Shown here: positions 22,800 through 32,890 of the stretch, piece by piece
Layout of the letters: each line of letters starts with the position of its first letter
How positions within the stretch are numbered: the first letter of the stretch is position 1
Origin: Euglena gracilis
Lineage: Eukaryota > Euglenida > Euglenophyceae > Euglenales
Length of the DNA: 64,000 bases
Reading direction: 5' to 3'
NCBI GenBank assembly: GCA_039621445.1
Contig: CP154957.1
Coordinates: forward strand, 39,650,654-39,714,653
Notes under the pieces: model-generated
Databases searched by the model: none
The model's input: the letters and a program-made list of their open reading frames with translations, nothing else
Told to the model about the DNA's origin: nothing
Position numbers and translations under genes: made by a program

Positions 22800-24060
22800 T
22801 GAGCAGTGTCTCTCATTTGCTTTCCCCGTGCTCGGCGTGGGTTGTGTGATAAGGTCGATAACTCAGGTGTGTTGGGTACGTTTGAAAAATGTTCGAGGAT
22901 AGAACACCATATGATTTGAAGGCAATAGGCTCTCCGTCCCCTGTCATAAGGATTCCAGATGTGGCGATACTCATTGGATAACGTTGTGAACTTTTTGAGC
23001 GTCCGGGTATCCCAGTCCGTTGTCACCTGCAGGCCTGTGCCCACTGATTTATCACGTTGCAAAGCCAATTCCATATGTGGCTTTTACTCCCTGTGTTGCA
23101 GGGTTTTTTTTTACCCCCCCCCCCCTCAGTTAGTTGACAACCCCCCCCCTTCTCAGGTTATTATACTCCCCGGAAAACTTTCCTCTATCCTCTGTGCTCG
23201 CTATCCTGTCCCTGCACCCTTGTACCTGTTGACCTGTCTCCTAATGATTTTTGAGAATTTTCAAATAAAGCATATTACCCATGTTGAAATAATTGCGAAC
23301 ACCATTTTTTCATGCTTCTTATCACAAACATACGAGAAGACTGCCTTTTTTGATTTTTTTTCTGCAGCCAGGGGGCCAGAAATGACGCTGTTTTCCCTCT
23401 CTCTGATCCGGATCCTCGGGACAGAGATTTTCTGCAGCAAGCACGTTTTTCCAACCCCCAGCCAGGCTGCAAAGCCAGCTGGATTAGAATTTTTCTGCCT
23501 TTCATTCGAAGTGAACCCCCAACGTATTATTCAAACCACCATTTTTGTCAATTTCAACCCCCATTTCCGTGCCAAATGTTTTTCGGCTCAGCCCGACTGT
23601 GCCGGGCTGGCCCTAACCATATTTCAGTGACCCACCTAGGGGGTCAGTGCCTTTATCTGCCAGGTTGTGGTGCCAGCCAGGCCCAGCCTGCAGCTCCTCC
23701 CTCCCACCCTCCGGGGTCCTTTTGAAAACCCCTGCCCCAAAAACTGTCCTCTGGTTCCTTGCTCGCTGACGTGTCTTCATAGGAAATTGTCTAACCCCCC
23801 CAAATAACCCCCCCCCCCCCGGTGTGTTATTTGGGCACCCGAGCTGGGGCTCCAGGGGGGGGGTGTGTTATTTGGGGGTGTGTGTGTTATTTTTACATGG
23901 AAAACCAAAGGAAAACAGGGGGGGGTGTTATTTGGGCGCTCGAAATCGGCCCCCGAGGAGGGGGTGTTATTTGGGGGGGGGGTTATTTGGGAGGGGGGTT
24001 TACCAATACCCTTGCTGACTTGTTTTCTGCGGGGGGGGGGGGTAGGGACTTTTTGAGGTG
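22800..24060. other. non-coding stretch with GTTATTTGGG repeats
   Basis: No supported exon. From 23795 to 24010 GTGTTATTTGGG and GGTTATTTGGG motifs alternate with G runs, beginning with the reverse complement AAATAACCCCCC. This is a family K inverted-repeat element, also seen at 56385-56815. Confidence 0.5.
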
Positions 24061-24529
24061 AATTATTTCCAGACACTCTCCGCTCGAAGCCCACGCCACG
24101 CCATGCCATCCCCTATTCATGCCCCATTCCCTATGCCGTCAGCCTGTTTGTCCACCGTGCACCGTGCTTGGCAACGCAATCGTTTGTGACCCCCCACCCC
24201 GCTTGATCCCTCTGCCGTATGCCGCTGCTCCCGTTTCACACCTTTGTTTGCCCCGCACTCCCACACAACAGCAGCCCCAGTGCCAAATGGTGTCAAACCT
24301 TTTCTTTGTTGCCGAAGTGCCTCAGCCTCCCGGCGCTGCGGGTCCATCAGACTGCTTTGTCGGGAGGCCTCGCCGCTCTGCAGACCCCTTCCTGTCTGCC
24401 GCGACTGTCCCTGCCCTCCCCCCGCCGGGACCCTGTCCCCCCATTCTCCACCACACATTCCACACATTCACACCCCCTGACCCCTTTCCGCCCGTCGCCC
24501 ATACCCGTCACCGTCGCTGCCCCTCCCGG

Positions 24530-24658
24530 CGCCCGTGGCAGAGCTGCGGGGCTGGGCGGCGGTTGGCTGCCCCAACCCCATCCCCCCGCCCTGCACAGCG
24601 CTGCGGAGCGTGGTGGAGGAACGGAGGATGCCTGCGGACCCACGCCTGACCCCCACGC
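24530..24658 (+). CDS. candidate exon, unidentified protein
   Basis: The frame reads VAELRGWAAVGCPNPIPPPC then TALRSVVEERRMPADPRLTP, ending CGCAG at 24660. It shows a helix-like second half and C/G-ending codons. The family is unknown. Confidence 0.35.
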
Positions 24659-25976
24659 AGAAGAAGGGGGTGGGATCGGTCGTTGGGGGGTTGGGCTACG
24701 GCCAGCCGCGGCCAACCCCAATTGGTAATTGTTAAAAATTCATTAAATTAATTTGAATTCTCATTCAGAATTTAAATTGAATATAGACTGGCTAGGCCAT
24801 GGCCCACCCAACAGGCTGCTCACCTCCCATCACACACCTTCCCAACCCTGTACGCTCTGTCCTCTGTCAACATTCTTCCCTCCTGTCTTCTCCCCCTCAA
24901 AGATGAGATTCCTCCTTTTCACTCGTGCTCCTGCATTCAAGATACGCTCCCCCCTCCCCTGGGAAACTCCACAACCCTGTGTATCCACTAACTTGTCCTC
25001 ATAGGGACCTGTTTCCAACCCTTGTCCCTGCTGACCTGTCTCCTGATGACTTTTTGAAAATTTTTCGCTTTTTTCCCCCAGGGAGGTTTGAACCTGGATT
25101 GCAGTAGAAAATTTTTTTCCTGCCGCCCTAGGGGCAAATTATTCAAACTTCCTGTCCCAGGTGGTGGGAAAAAATGCCAGTTGCTATTTGTTTGATTTCT
25201 GTTTTTTTGTTGAATGAAATTTAGCAAAACTTTTCATTTTTAGTGTAATTTGCAGGCGTTGCCACATTATTTTTGAAACGCTCCACAATTTGTCAGGACT
25301 GCATGTTGTGAATCTCAAACTTTTGGTAAAAAAGCATGGTCATGTGTCCTGCATTGTGCGAATGGCGTTTTTTTTTTTTTCATTTCGGGTGTTTCATCAG
25401 CGTTACATCACCATTTCACCTGGAGTTTTTTTTTTTTGGAATCGTTTCTGCTGGCCCATTTAGCCATGAAAACTCCCTCCTCCTCTCCGGAGTGTACAAA
25501 TTTTTACCAGAGGAACTTCGAAAAATTATCATTTCCTCTGTTCTTATTTCAGCATGGCTGTTTGTGAAACAATGTGTGTCTTCAAAAATAATTAACGTTT
25601 CATTGCAAAAAATTTTTTTTAGCATTGTATTGTTTTGGGATTTTCGGATTGTTCTTTGTTGAATATTTCGAGGGTTTTTTATGCGTGCCCCCTCCCCCTG
25701 CTGATCCCTCCCCTGTGAATCTGTCCACTGAAATTCGCTGACCCTTCCTTGCGTTCGCTGGCCCATACAGATTCCTCAGGATGGAGTGGGTCGAAAGGCC
25801 TCTCGGGTCGCAGGTTTCCTCAACTCCATTCTGGTGCCCCTCCGAAAGCTGTGTTTTCTCAACTGCCCTCTCACCCGCCCACCACCCGCCCACCCACCCA
25901 CTCACCCTTTCTTCCAACGTGAGGTGGACGTCCCCGGCACACGTTCCCGCCCCCCCTTCCCCCCGCCAAGCACCGC

Positions 25977-26093
25977 TTGCTGCCCGGGGACGGGGCCAAC
26001 ATTCCCACGGCGACCCGACCGGCGGGCGGACCGGTGCCCTGCCAGTCGCCGGGCGATCTCTTCGTGCCGTGCCGCCCGCTCATGCTGGCGGGA
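25977..26093 (+). CDS. candidate exon, unidentified protein
   Basis: The frame reads DGANIPTATRPAGGPVPCQS then PGDLFVPCRPLMLAG. The last part is hydrophobic and protein-like. The opposite strand is also open over this GC-rich stretch, so strand assignment rests only on the other genes being on +. The family is unknown. Confidence 0.3.
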
Positions 26094-26734
26094 CCCCAAA
26101 GGGCAGAGAGGCGCACACCGTGGGAAGCGGCCACGCACGGCCCGGCCCTGCGTGCCGACGGCGGGGCTGAGGTAGCCGCGAAGCGAGGCAGCCCCCGACG
26201 CACATGAAGCGCATTCCGACCAAACGGCCTCCCTGACTCCCCTCTCCCTTGTGGCTCGCCCCTCTGTGCCACGGGTGGCTCGCCCTCCTCTGCGCCGCCG
26301 CCTGCCGCCCCGCCCAGGCCGACCCGTCTCATGGGCCCGGAGCCGCGCTCGGCCGTGGCGGAGCCCGCCGGGCTGCCGTGCCCGCAGCGCCCCGGCCAGG
26401 CTGGCGTCCGCCGGCAGGCAAAGCGACTGCTGCCCAATCCATACCCTCACGCCGGAGGCCCGCCACTCTGTGATGGGGGAATCTTTTAAATTATCTGAAA
26501 TTCTTCCAAACGATGCCCCCCCCACCTCGCTTACCCTGGCCACTCAGGCCAAAATGATTCAGAACCAATGCATTTTGGCCGATGTTTGAAAGAAATGCAG
26601 CACCTTCGGTGCTGATGAGACATTTTCCCCAGTTCTGGCCGACCCCATCCAGGCAGGCTCTCTCCTCACTGGGATATGGATGGGGCTGCAAAGGACCCCT
26701 GCCCCCCCTCCCCAAGGCGCGAACCGCCAGCCTG

Positions 26735-26850
26735 CAGACCAGCCCAGACTGCAGCTCCACGCCGAGGTACGCTGGCCGGACCGCTGCCCTCATCGCCTCC
26801 ATGGGACTGCTGTTGCTGTGCCATGGAGGTGTGGTGTCCGCCGGGATGAT
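26735..26850 (+). CDS. candidate exon with a hydrophobic helix
   Basis: The frame reads RTAALIASMGLLLLCHGGVV preceded by a polar segment, so it could encode one membrane-spanning helix. No clear borders. The family is unknown. Confidence 0.3.
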
Positions 26851-26971
26851 TTACATTTGCTGGCAGGGGGGGGATATATTGCTGGAAACGAGCAGGCATT
26901 ATTTTTAAGGCATTTTTTTTTTCAAATTCTGAGGCTTTTAAAGCTTTTTGAGGCTTCTTAAACGACTATTT

Positions 26972-27490
26972 TCCAATCAGGGGTTTTCTTAAGGACCCCG
27001 GGGGGTTCCAGCCTCTGGCTGGCAAAAAGGCTGCTGGCTGGAAATGAGCTGCTGGCTGGACCCCCCCCCCGGGGGGTAGAGGGGGGGGAGGGGGGGTCCG
27101 GGGCTGGAGGGGGCTGGGCTGGGCTGGGTCGACGAAAAACAAAATTTTCTAAACCATTTTTGCCATTTTCGACATTTTGATGGATGGAGCTTGGTCAAGG
27201 CTGGGGGGCTGTGACTGGGAAGCTGTGATGAGGGGAAAAAATGCAGGCATAGGTGAGCTGGGCAGCCCAATTGGCTGGCCAGCCTGTTGCCGGCTAGCCC
27301 GGCCTTCGGCCGGCTGGCCCGGCCTCCGGCCGGGCTGGACCTGACTTTATTTCACTCGACCCCCGGGGGGGGGGGGCTCCCAGCCTGAATTTGGGCTGCT
27401 GGCTGGATTTGAGCTGCTGGCTGGCTGGACCCCCCCCCCCGTGGGTAGGGTACCCTTCGGTTTAAGAAAACCCCTGTTTCCAATGGTGGA
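26972..27490. mobile_element. family D inverted-repeat element, copy 2 (reverse orientation)
   Basis: The ends read CAGGGGTTTTCTTAAGGA and its near reverse complement at 27463-27484. The interior is the reverse complement of 12409-12912, including the GGCTGCTGGCTGG blocks, GGGCTGGGCTGGGTCGACG and the TTTATTTCACTCGACC stretch. The copies share the whole internal order, which defines the element of about 500 bp. Confidence 0.75.
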
Positions 27491-27869
27491 CCACGAGTGG
27501 TCCGGGCATCGGACCAAGTTTTTTTTTGATTTTTCAAGTGTTCCAGAGTCAAAGTTAAAAAAAACACTTTCTTTGAATTTTGGTTGGATAGACAATGTTC
27601 CAGCGATGCCAGAAAACAGTTTTTCCTGGAGTTGGCTTGTTTTTGAGATTTTGCGACTTTTTTACTCTGTCAGAAAAAATTCTGTAAGTCAGAATTTTTT
27701 AAGCTATTTCAAGGCATTTTAATGCATTTTGGCGAAAAAATTTTCAGGCATTTTACTGTTTCTAAGATTTTTTAAGGCGCCATCCTGGGCAGGATTGGCG
27801 CTCAACGGCGGGTTGGGGACCACCGCCGTTGTGTGCAGGCTGAATTTTAAGGCGGTGCCGAACCCACCC

Positions 27870-28085
27870 CATTTGGGTGCCTGCCTGGGCAGGCACTCCA
27901 AGCCAGATCTGACACCCCCCCCCCCCGGGTGGGGGGTGTCAAAAGTGCTTGGGCACTCGACCAAGGTACTTCCCTAAAAAGCCCCCAAAAGGCCATTTTG
28001 GGCACTTTTTTGCCCACGACCAGGCAGGCACCGACCCTCCCGGGGGGGTTATGTTGCCTGCCCAGGCACTCCAGGGCAGCCCCCG
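27870..28085. mobile_element. GGCAGGCAC inverted-repeat element
   Basis: TGCCTGGGCAGGCACTCCA on the left and TGCCTGCCCAGGCACTCC on the right flank C/G runs and an AAAAGGCCATTTTGGGC core. Related structures occur at 38420-38680 and 45785-46045. Confidence 0.5.
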
Positions 28086-28130
28086 CCCTGGGTTGGTCAA
28101 TTTCAGCCTGGTTGTGTGTCCTCCCCTCGC

Positions 28131-28201
28131 AGTTGCTTCCACCCAGCTGGCCGCGAGGCTGCCAACGCAGCCCGAAGCAGCCCCTACCACGCCAGTGCGA
28201 G
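28131..28201 (+). CDS. candidate small exon with canonical borders
   Basis: A pyrimidine-rich tract ending CTCGCAG precedes it and GCGAG|GTGTGATG follows, a textbook acceptor and donor pair. All three frames are open over the 71 bp, so the product cannot be read. It supports a gene crossing 20-31 kb. Confidence 0.4.
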
Positions 28202-28436
28202 GTGTGATGTGTGCAGGGCGAGGCCGGTCCTGGGCTGTCTGCCTGCTGGGCGCAAGGGAGCCTTATCCTTGGGGGGAGTTATGGTTTATGGTCTGACAGA
28301 AACTCTAAAAGCCAACAGAAGGTATTCTTCAGATGCTCCAAACGTCATTCGCCCCTTGCAGGCTTGCAGGCTCGCATTGCATAATGCCAGAGGCAGTTTA
28401 TGCGGTAATTTGCACTTGAGCATTTTTGTGTCAGCG

Positions 28437-28705
28437 TCGGGGGTTTTTTTCGCCTTGGACCCCCTCCCTGGGGGAGGGTGGTTGGTTCCCTTGGACCCCC
28501 TCCCCGGGGGGGGGGGGTAGGGGCTGGTGGGTATATCTTTTTCGGCGCCGAAGGCGCCAAATTTTTTTGAAAAAGGTGCTATTTTTAGCATTTTGGCCAT
28601 TTTCGGGCAAAGGTGGCTGGGTCCCCTGGGACCCCCTTCCCCCGGGGGGGGGGGGTGGGTGGGTGGGTGCCGACCCCCTCCCCCCCGGTCTTAAAAAAAA
28701 CCCTG
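28437..28705. mobile_element. family C inverted-repeat element, copy 2
   Basis: It has the same order as 5048-5317: a TTTTTT-rich left end, CTTGGACCCCCTCCC, G run, TCGGCGCCGAAGGCGCC hairpin, TTTTTTTGAAAAAGGTGC, GCATTTTGGCCATTTTCGGG, G run, and GTCTTAAAAAAAACCCTGG right end. No ORF. Confidence 0.65.
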
Positions 28706-30320
28706 GTCGGCGTGCGCATTTGCGACACAACGAACATTTTGCTTCGGAGTACAGGTTTTTGAACTGCTTGTGAAACGCCGTGCCTCCATTCGTTGATATT
28801 TCACAATTTTCCGATGGTGACATTTGCGGGACCGGTGCAAATTTGATGTTTTGACCCTCCGAAACATGTCTCTGAGTTGTGAAACCCCCGGGACTGACCC
28901 GCAGTGATAAGTTTACCCCCCCCCATTTCCTGTGTGACAACTGCCAGTGCCAGGTAATGTTCTGGAGGTGAGGTCACGGGTCCACCCCTTTGCTTGCCTT
29001 CTGAAGCCCTGGAGGTGTTTGAAGTTGGCTGTGAAAGGAGTTGCAACAAATAAAGTTATTAGATATGGCTGTTAGGGAATTCTGCCACTGGTGGCTGACG
29101 AGGGGAATAATGAACACAGGAGGGCTGCCAACAGCCTCCGTCTCCGTCCCCATAGCTCCAAACCACCTGACATAGGAGGCTCTTTGTTTTTGGTCCATGT
29201 CGCAAATGCGCACACCGACCATGTGTGCATTTGCGCATGCCAATATCATTTTTATTGTTGTGTCGATGTCACAGAGATTAAACACAGTGAGGTAGGGTGG
29301 GCAACTTGCCACCGAACTCAACTGCACCGCGCCACAGTTACATCCAACCGTTGAATTCTCACACAGTCAAGGTTCAGTGCATCGTTTCAGGCTTAGCTTC
29401 CCCCATATCTTTCCAGCAACGCGGGATTTCAAGACCCTCAGGCACTCAGGGGGCGCTAAATATTGGTAGGGGGGCTTTATATTTCTGGAGGAAATCAAAC
29501 TTTTTGTGGTGGCCTCTATGACCTTCGGCGGTCTTCAGTTGTGGCCAAATGGCTTTATGTTTGGGGAGGGGGTTTTATATTGGGGGGGTTATATTTGGGG
29601 GTTTTCCCTGTATGCTGGGTAACGTCTGCATTTAGGCACCCCAACTCTGCTTACATCTCATGTCCTGGAGAACCACATCACCTCCCGTCACATCATTTGT
29701 ATTTTGGGAGTCAGGCATTGTCCCTTCAAAAAAATGTTCATTTGTTCAAATGCGCAACCCGACAAAGGAAAATGCTTATGTTCCAGTTACGCCGTTTGAG
29801 GGCACGGGGTGTAAGGAAATAATGTCTGTTATTTTTGCTTTCCTGCTTTTGCCCACTCTGCCGTTTGTATGCTCCATTGAGAAGACTCCATTTCAAGAAA
29901 GCTCCCCAAGGTTTGGGCGATTGGATTCTCATGTGCGTTGGGCTCCAGGAGGCAGCATTTGCTCCACACCCCTGTGGCCTGTGCAGGTTTGCGCCCGTGG
30001 TCCGGCGCCGCTCACCAACTGTCGGTTCCCCACAGCTCTGCCAGCGGCGGCCCAGGTCAGCTTCCGCTGCAACGCTGTAATGGGGCAATGTGTTTTTTGG
30101 GGGCTCAGGGCATCCTGTCCTCCGCCATTTTTTTTTTATAGTTTGGTGGCTGGGGGCAAGGTGCTGGGGTTCTTGCCTTTGCCACAAGGTGAGGAGATGA
30201 ATTACGCCTCTGCAGATTTTCTGCCCTACCTCGCGAAACGTCGAAAAATGGATCCAATGAGGACCTAGAAATGGTCCCTGTACAGCTCATACGTCTCCCC
30301 CCCTTGTCTACCCGCCCCCC
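28706..30320. other. non-coding stretch
   Basis: A GCGCATTTGCGAC motif at 28710 and an inverted pair at 29195-29245 (CGCAAATGCGCACACC and GTGTGCATTTGCGCATG) belong to the GCGCAAATGCGC family. 29460-29605 has several TTTATATTTGGGGG motifs. A short CAG-bounded exon-like piece lies at 30041-30058. No other gene signal. Confidence 0.4.
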
Positions 30321-30324
30321 CCCC

Positions 30325-30800
30325 CCCCCCCCGGGCAATTGACGCCCCCGGGCAATTGACGCCCCCGGGCAATTGACGCCCCCGGGCAATTGTCACCCCT
30401 GGCTGTGCTGGCCAATTTGTCACCCCGGGAAATTGTCACCCCCCTCCGTGCTGCCCGATTTGTCACCCCCCCACAGAAGATGTTTGTGAACTTTCTTTTC
30501 GCCGACACAGCTCGATTGATCCTCTATTTCGCTACAACGTGCTGAGAAATGTCACATACCAAATGCTCTGCACAATATCACAACCATAGCTGCATTTCTG
30601 CGTGTTCACTGGTATTTCAGATGGTGTTCTTGGTCATTTGGATTTAATGTGGCCTACATGGGTGGGCAATTGACGCCCCCGGGCAATTGACGCCCCCGGG
30701 CAATTGTCACCCCCCTCTGTGCCGGCCAAATTGTCACCCCGGGAAATTGTCACCCCCCTCTGTGCTGCCCGATTTGTCACGCGACAATTGCCCGGGGGGG
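30325..30800. mobile_element. family E element (GGGCAATTGACGCCCCC arms)
   Basis: The left block (30330-30475) repeats CCCGGGCAATTGACGC three times, then CAATTGTCACCCC and ATTTGTCACCCC variants. The block recurs at 30663-30780 and ends with the inverted CGACAATTGCCCGGGG. A unique core of about 190 bp (30480-30660) separates them. The left block is a direct repeat with an inverted cap. Confidence 0.55.
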
Positions 30801-31170
30801 GGGGGCGGGTAAGCACCCCCCCCCCGCTTCTTACCCATCTTTTTAAAGGTCATCGTCACGGGGAGGTTTATTTTGTGTGCATTTTTAAGGGAAATTTCTC
30901 AAAAAATTCGAAATTTCTGCAACTTCTGAGACCTAATTTGGTGAGGTATTGTTGATTTCTGCATCCAAATGTGTGCAAGTTCAACAGTGACCTCCAAAAT
31001 AAGGGATTTTTTTCCTTTTCGGCGCGAAGCGCCGGATTTTTTTTTTTACAGTCAAATTTCTCCCCCTTGTCTAAGCACCACCCCCCTGGTTCTTACCCAC
31101 ATTTTGGCGAAATAAGCACCCCCCCCCCCCCCGGTTCTTACCCATCTTTTCCGATGCTTAGATAGGGGGG
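30800..31170. mobile_element. family B inverted-repeat element, copy 2 (uninterrupted)
   Basis: It is colinear with 16827-17616 but without the family A insertion. It contains the CTTACCCATCTTTTTAAAGG block, TTTCTGCAACTTCTGAGACC, a CGGCGCGAAGCGCCGG hairpin at 31019-31034, and the TTGTCTAAGCACC / GATGCTTAGATAG inverted pair. It proves that the family A copy arrived later. Confidence 0.75.
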
Positions 31171-31303
31171 AGGTAAGGGTCATTCAGCTCTTGGGCGGGG
31201 GCTCTGAATAGGAGGTGGGTGGGCGGGTGGGTTGGGCATCTTCTCCCCTGGTTTTTGGGAAATAAAGCCTGCACACTCATTTTGGCAGAGTTGTTGTGTT
31301 TTG

Positions 31304-31502
31304 CAGATCAACTCAGCGCAGGTCATTTGGAATGTGCAGTCAGCCACGTTCCCGATTAAGATTCCGCTCAATATCCCGAATGTGAATGGGATCTTGCTTT
31401 GGCAGCACCAAATATGCAGTCTGCATCCTTTCGCCAGTGGCTGTGCGATCCGCCGCTGGGAGGTCGACATCTTCGATTCCGGATGTGCTGAGTCAGCAGG
31501 TG
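31304..31502 (+). CDS. candidate exon, unidentified
   Basis: TGTTTTGCAG precedes and TCAGCAG|GTGTGTGC follows, giving good splice borders and a single open frame of about 66 codons (INSAQVIWNVQSATFPIKIP, later CAIRRWEVDIFDSG). Unlike the other exons it is not C/G-biased at third positions, so it may be from a different gene or a repeat. The opposite strand is also open. Confidence 0.35.
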
Positions 31503-31639
31503 TGTGCAGTCGATGGGGGGGACAGGGCTGGGTGAAGGTGGAATATTTCTGGCAATGGTCAAGACGGCTACCTGACGGGCATCCCTCGCGTGCTCCTTAT
31601 ATTTGTTATTCTCTGGCACCAAAAACTTGGCGTTGGCAC

Positions 31640-31850
31640 CAGGCATTATTATTTTCAAGGCAAAAACTTTCAGATTTTTTAATGTTTTTTGAGGCGGTTT
31701 TAAAGGTTTTTAAGGTTTTTTAAGTTTTTTTAAGGGCCTTTTAAGGCATTTGGCCAAAAATTTTTTAAAAGGTTTTAAGGCTTTTTTGTTTTTTAAAGCT
31801 TTTTGAAGAAAAAGCTTTAAAAATTAATAATAATTAAAAGTTTTAAAATT
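31640..31850. repeat. TTTTAAGG low-complexity tract
   Basis: Degenerate repeats of TTTTTAAGG and GGCTTTTT occur, also seen at 26900-26960 and 27700-27780. No coding signal. Confidence 0.6.
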
Positions 31851-31859
31851 CTTGCTTGG

Positions 31860-32630
31860 CACATGGAGAGAAAACTTCTGTGAAGGATCCTTGAAGGATT
31901 GATGGACCGAAACCTTCTGGCAGCAGTGTTTTCCCAACCAGGATACTGCTGCACCATCGGCAAAAATTATGATTTATCGTCTCTGTGGATCCCTAACCGG
32001 GGCTTCAGGAGATGAAATGGCAGTTTCTCGTGCCAGTTGTTTACCTTTGCCCGTATCACAGTGGTAAAATGCATCGCTGTATTTGCGTGTCCATTTTTTT
32101 CCATTTCACCCACAGTGTTTTCCCCTTACTTTTGCTCAGAGGGCATCCTACGCCCAAACATCCATTGTGCCAACCATGTGATGCTGTTTGTTGCAGGGTG
32201 GTGTTTGCATATTAGGATTTGTTAGGGTCAGGTGTACAATGTTCCGTTGAATTTGCTGATTAGGCTGAACGTTTGGTGTTATTTTGGGCTATATGGTCTA
32301 AAATTTTGGTGACAAAAACCTAATTCGATCTTTTTTTAGAATAAATCCGAACCCAGAACCCTCATCTCAATCCCAATGATGACCCTAAGCCTGATGCTCA
32401 CCAGAGAACTGGCAGACACAAGATGAAATATTTGCATGCTTTTGCTGGAACCTGTCCTCCAGCAGGCTGTGATTTGACACGTGACAGCTTGTGGAACGAC
32501 CAACGTGAAAAAATTGCAAAGTGGTCATCTGTGGACAGCAGATAGCGTTGTAAGTTGAAGTTGCCATCGCCAGGCAGTTATCACTCTGCAACTTGTCCAA
32601 TTTATCCAAATTGTCACAGATTTCTCTTTT
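31860..32630. other. non-coding stretch
   Basis: Nothing recognisable on either strand apart from short random open frames. Confidence 0.4.
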
Positions 32631-32695
32631 ACACCCCCCCCCCCTATGTCCAACGACCAGGGTGTGACGTAGAGCTGAGCTCTTTGGGAGACCAC

Positions 32696-32890
32696 CCCGG
32701 CCCGGCCCGGCCTGCCAGCGGCCCAGCGGCGCGGCCCGGCCCGGCGCGGCCCGGCCTGGCCCGGCCCGGCCGGCGTCCCGGCGGCCCCGGCGGCCCGGCC
32801 GGCGGCCCAGCGGTCCGGCCAGCAGCCCGGCGGCCCGGCGGCCCGGCCGGCGGCCCAGCGGTCCGGCCCGGCGGCCCGGCGGCCCGGGAA
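32696..32890. repeat. GGCCCGGC-type GC-rich tandem repeat, copy 1
   Basis: About 190 bp of GGCCCGGC/GGCGGCCC variants. It is preceded by GAGCTGAGCTCTTTGGGAG, which also precedes a second tract at 34075-34215. The long open frames here (Gly/Pro/Arg-rich) are products of composition. Confidence 0.75.

Noticed and set aside
25871-26543. Minus-strand frames of about 190-213 codons
   Set aside because: GC-rich DNA is open in several frames here. Arg/Gly-rich reading without motif, and all certain genes are on +.
31390-31430. U6 snRNA-like stretch (CTTGCTTTGGCAGCACC)
   Set aside because: Only the first 20 bases resemble U6. The ACAGAGA box and the rest of the molecule are absent.
31460-31485. tRNA B-box-like TTCGATTCC
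   Set aside because: No A box, anticodon arm or acceptor stem can be folded around it.
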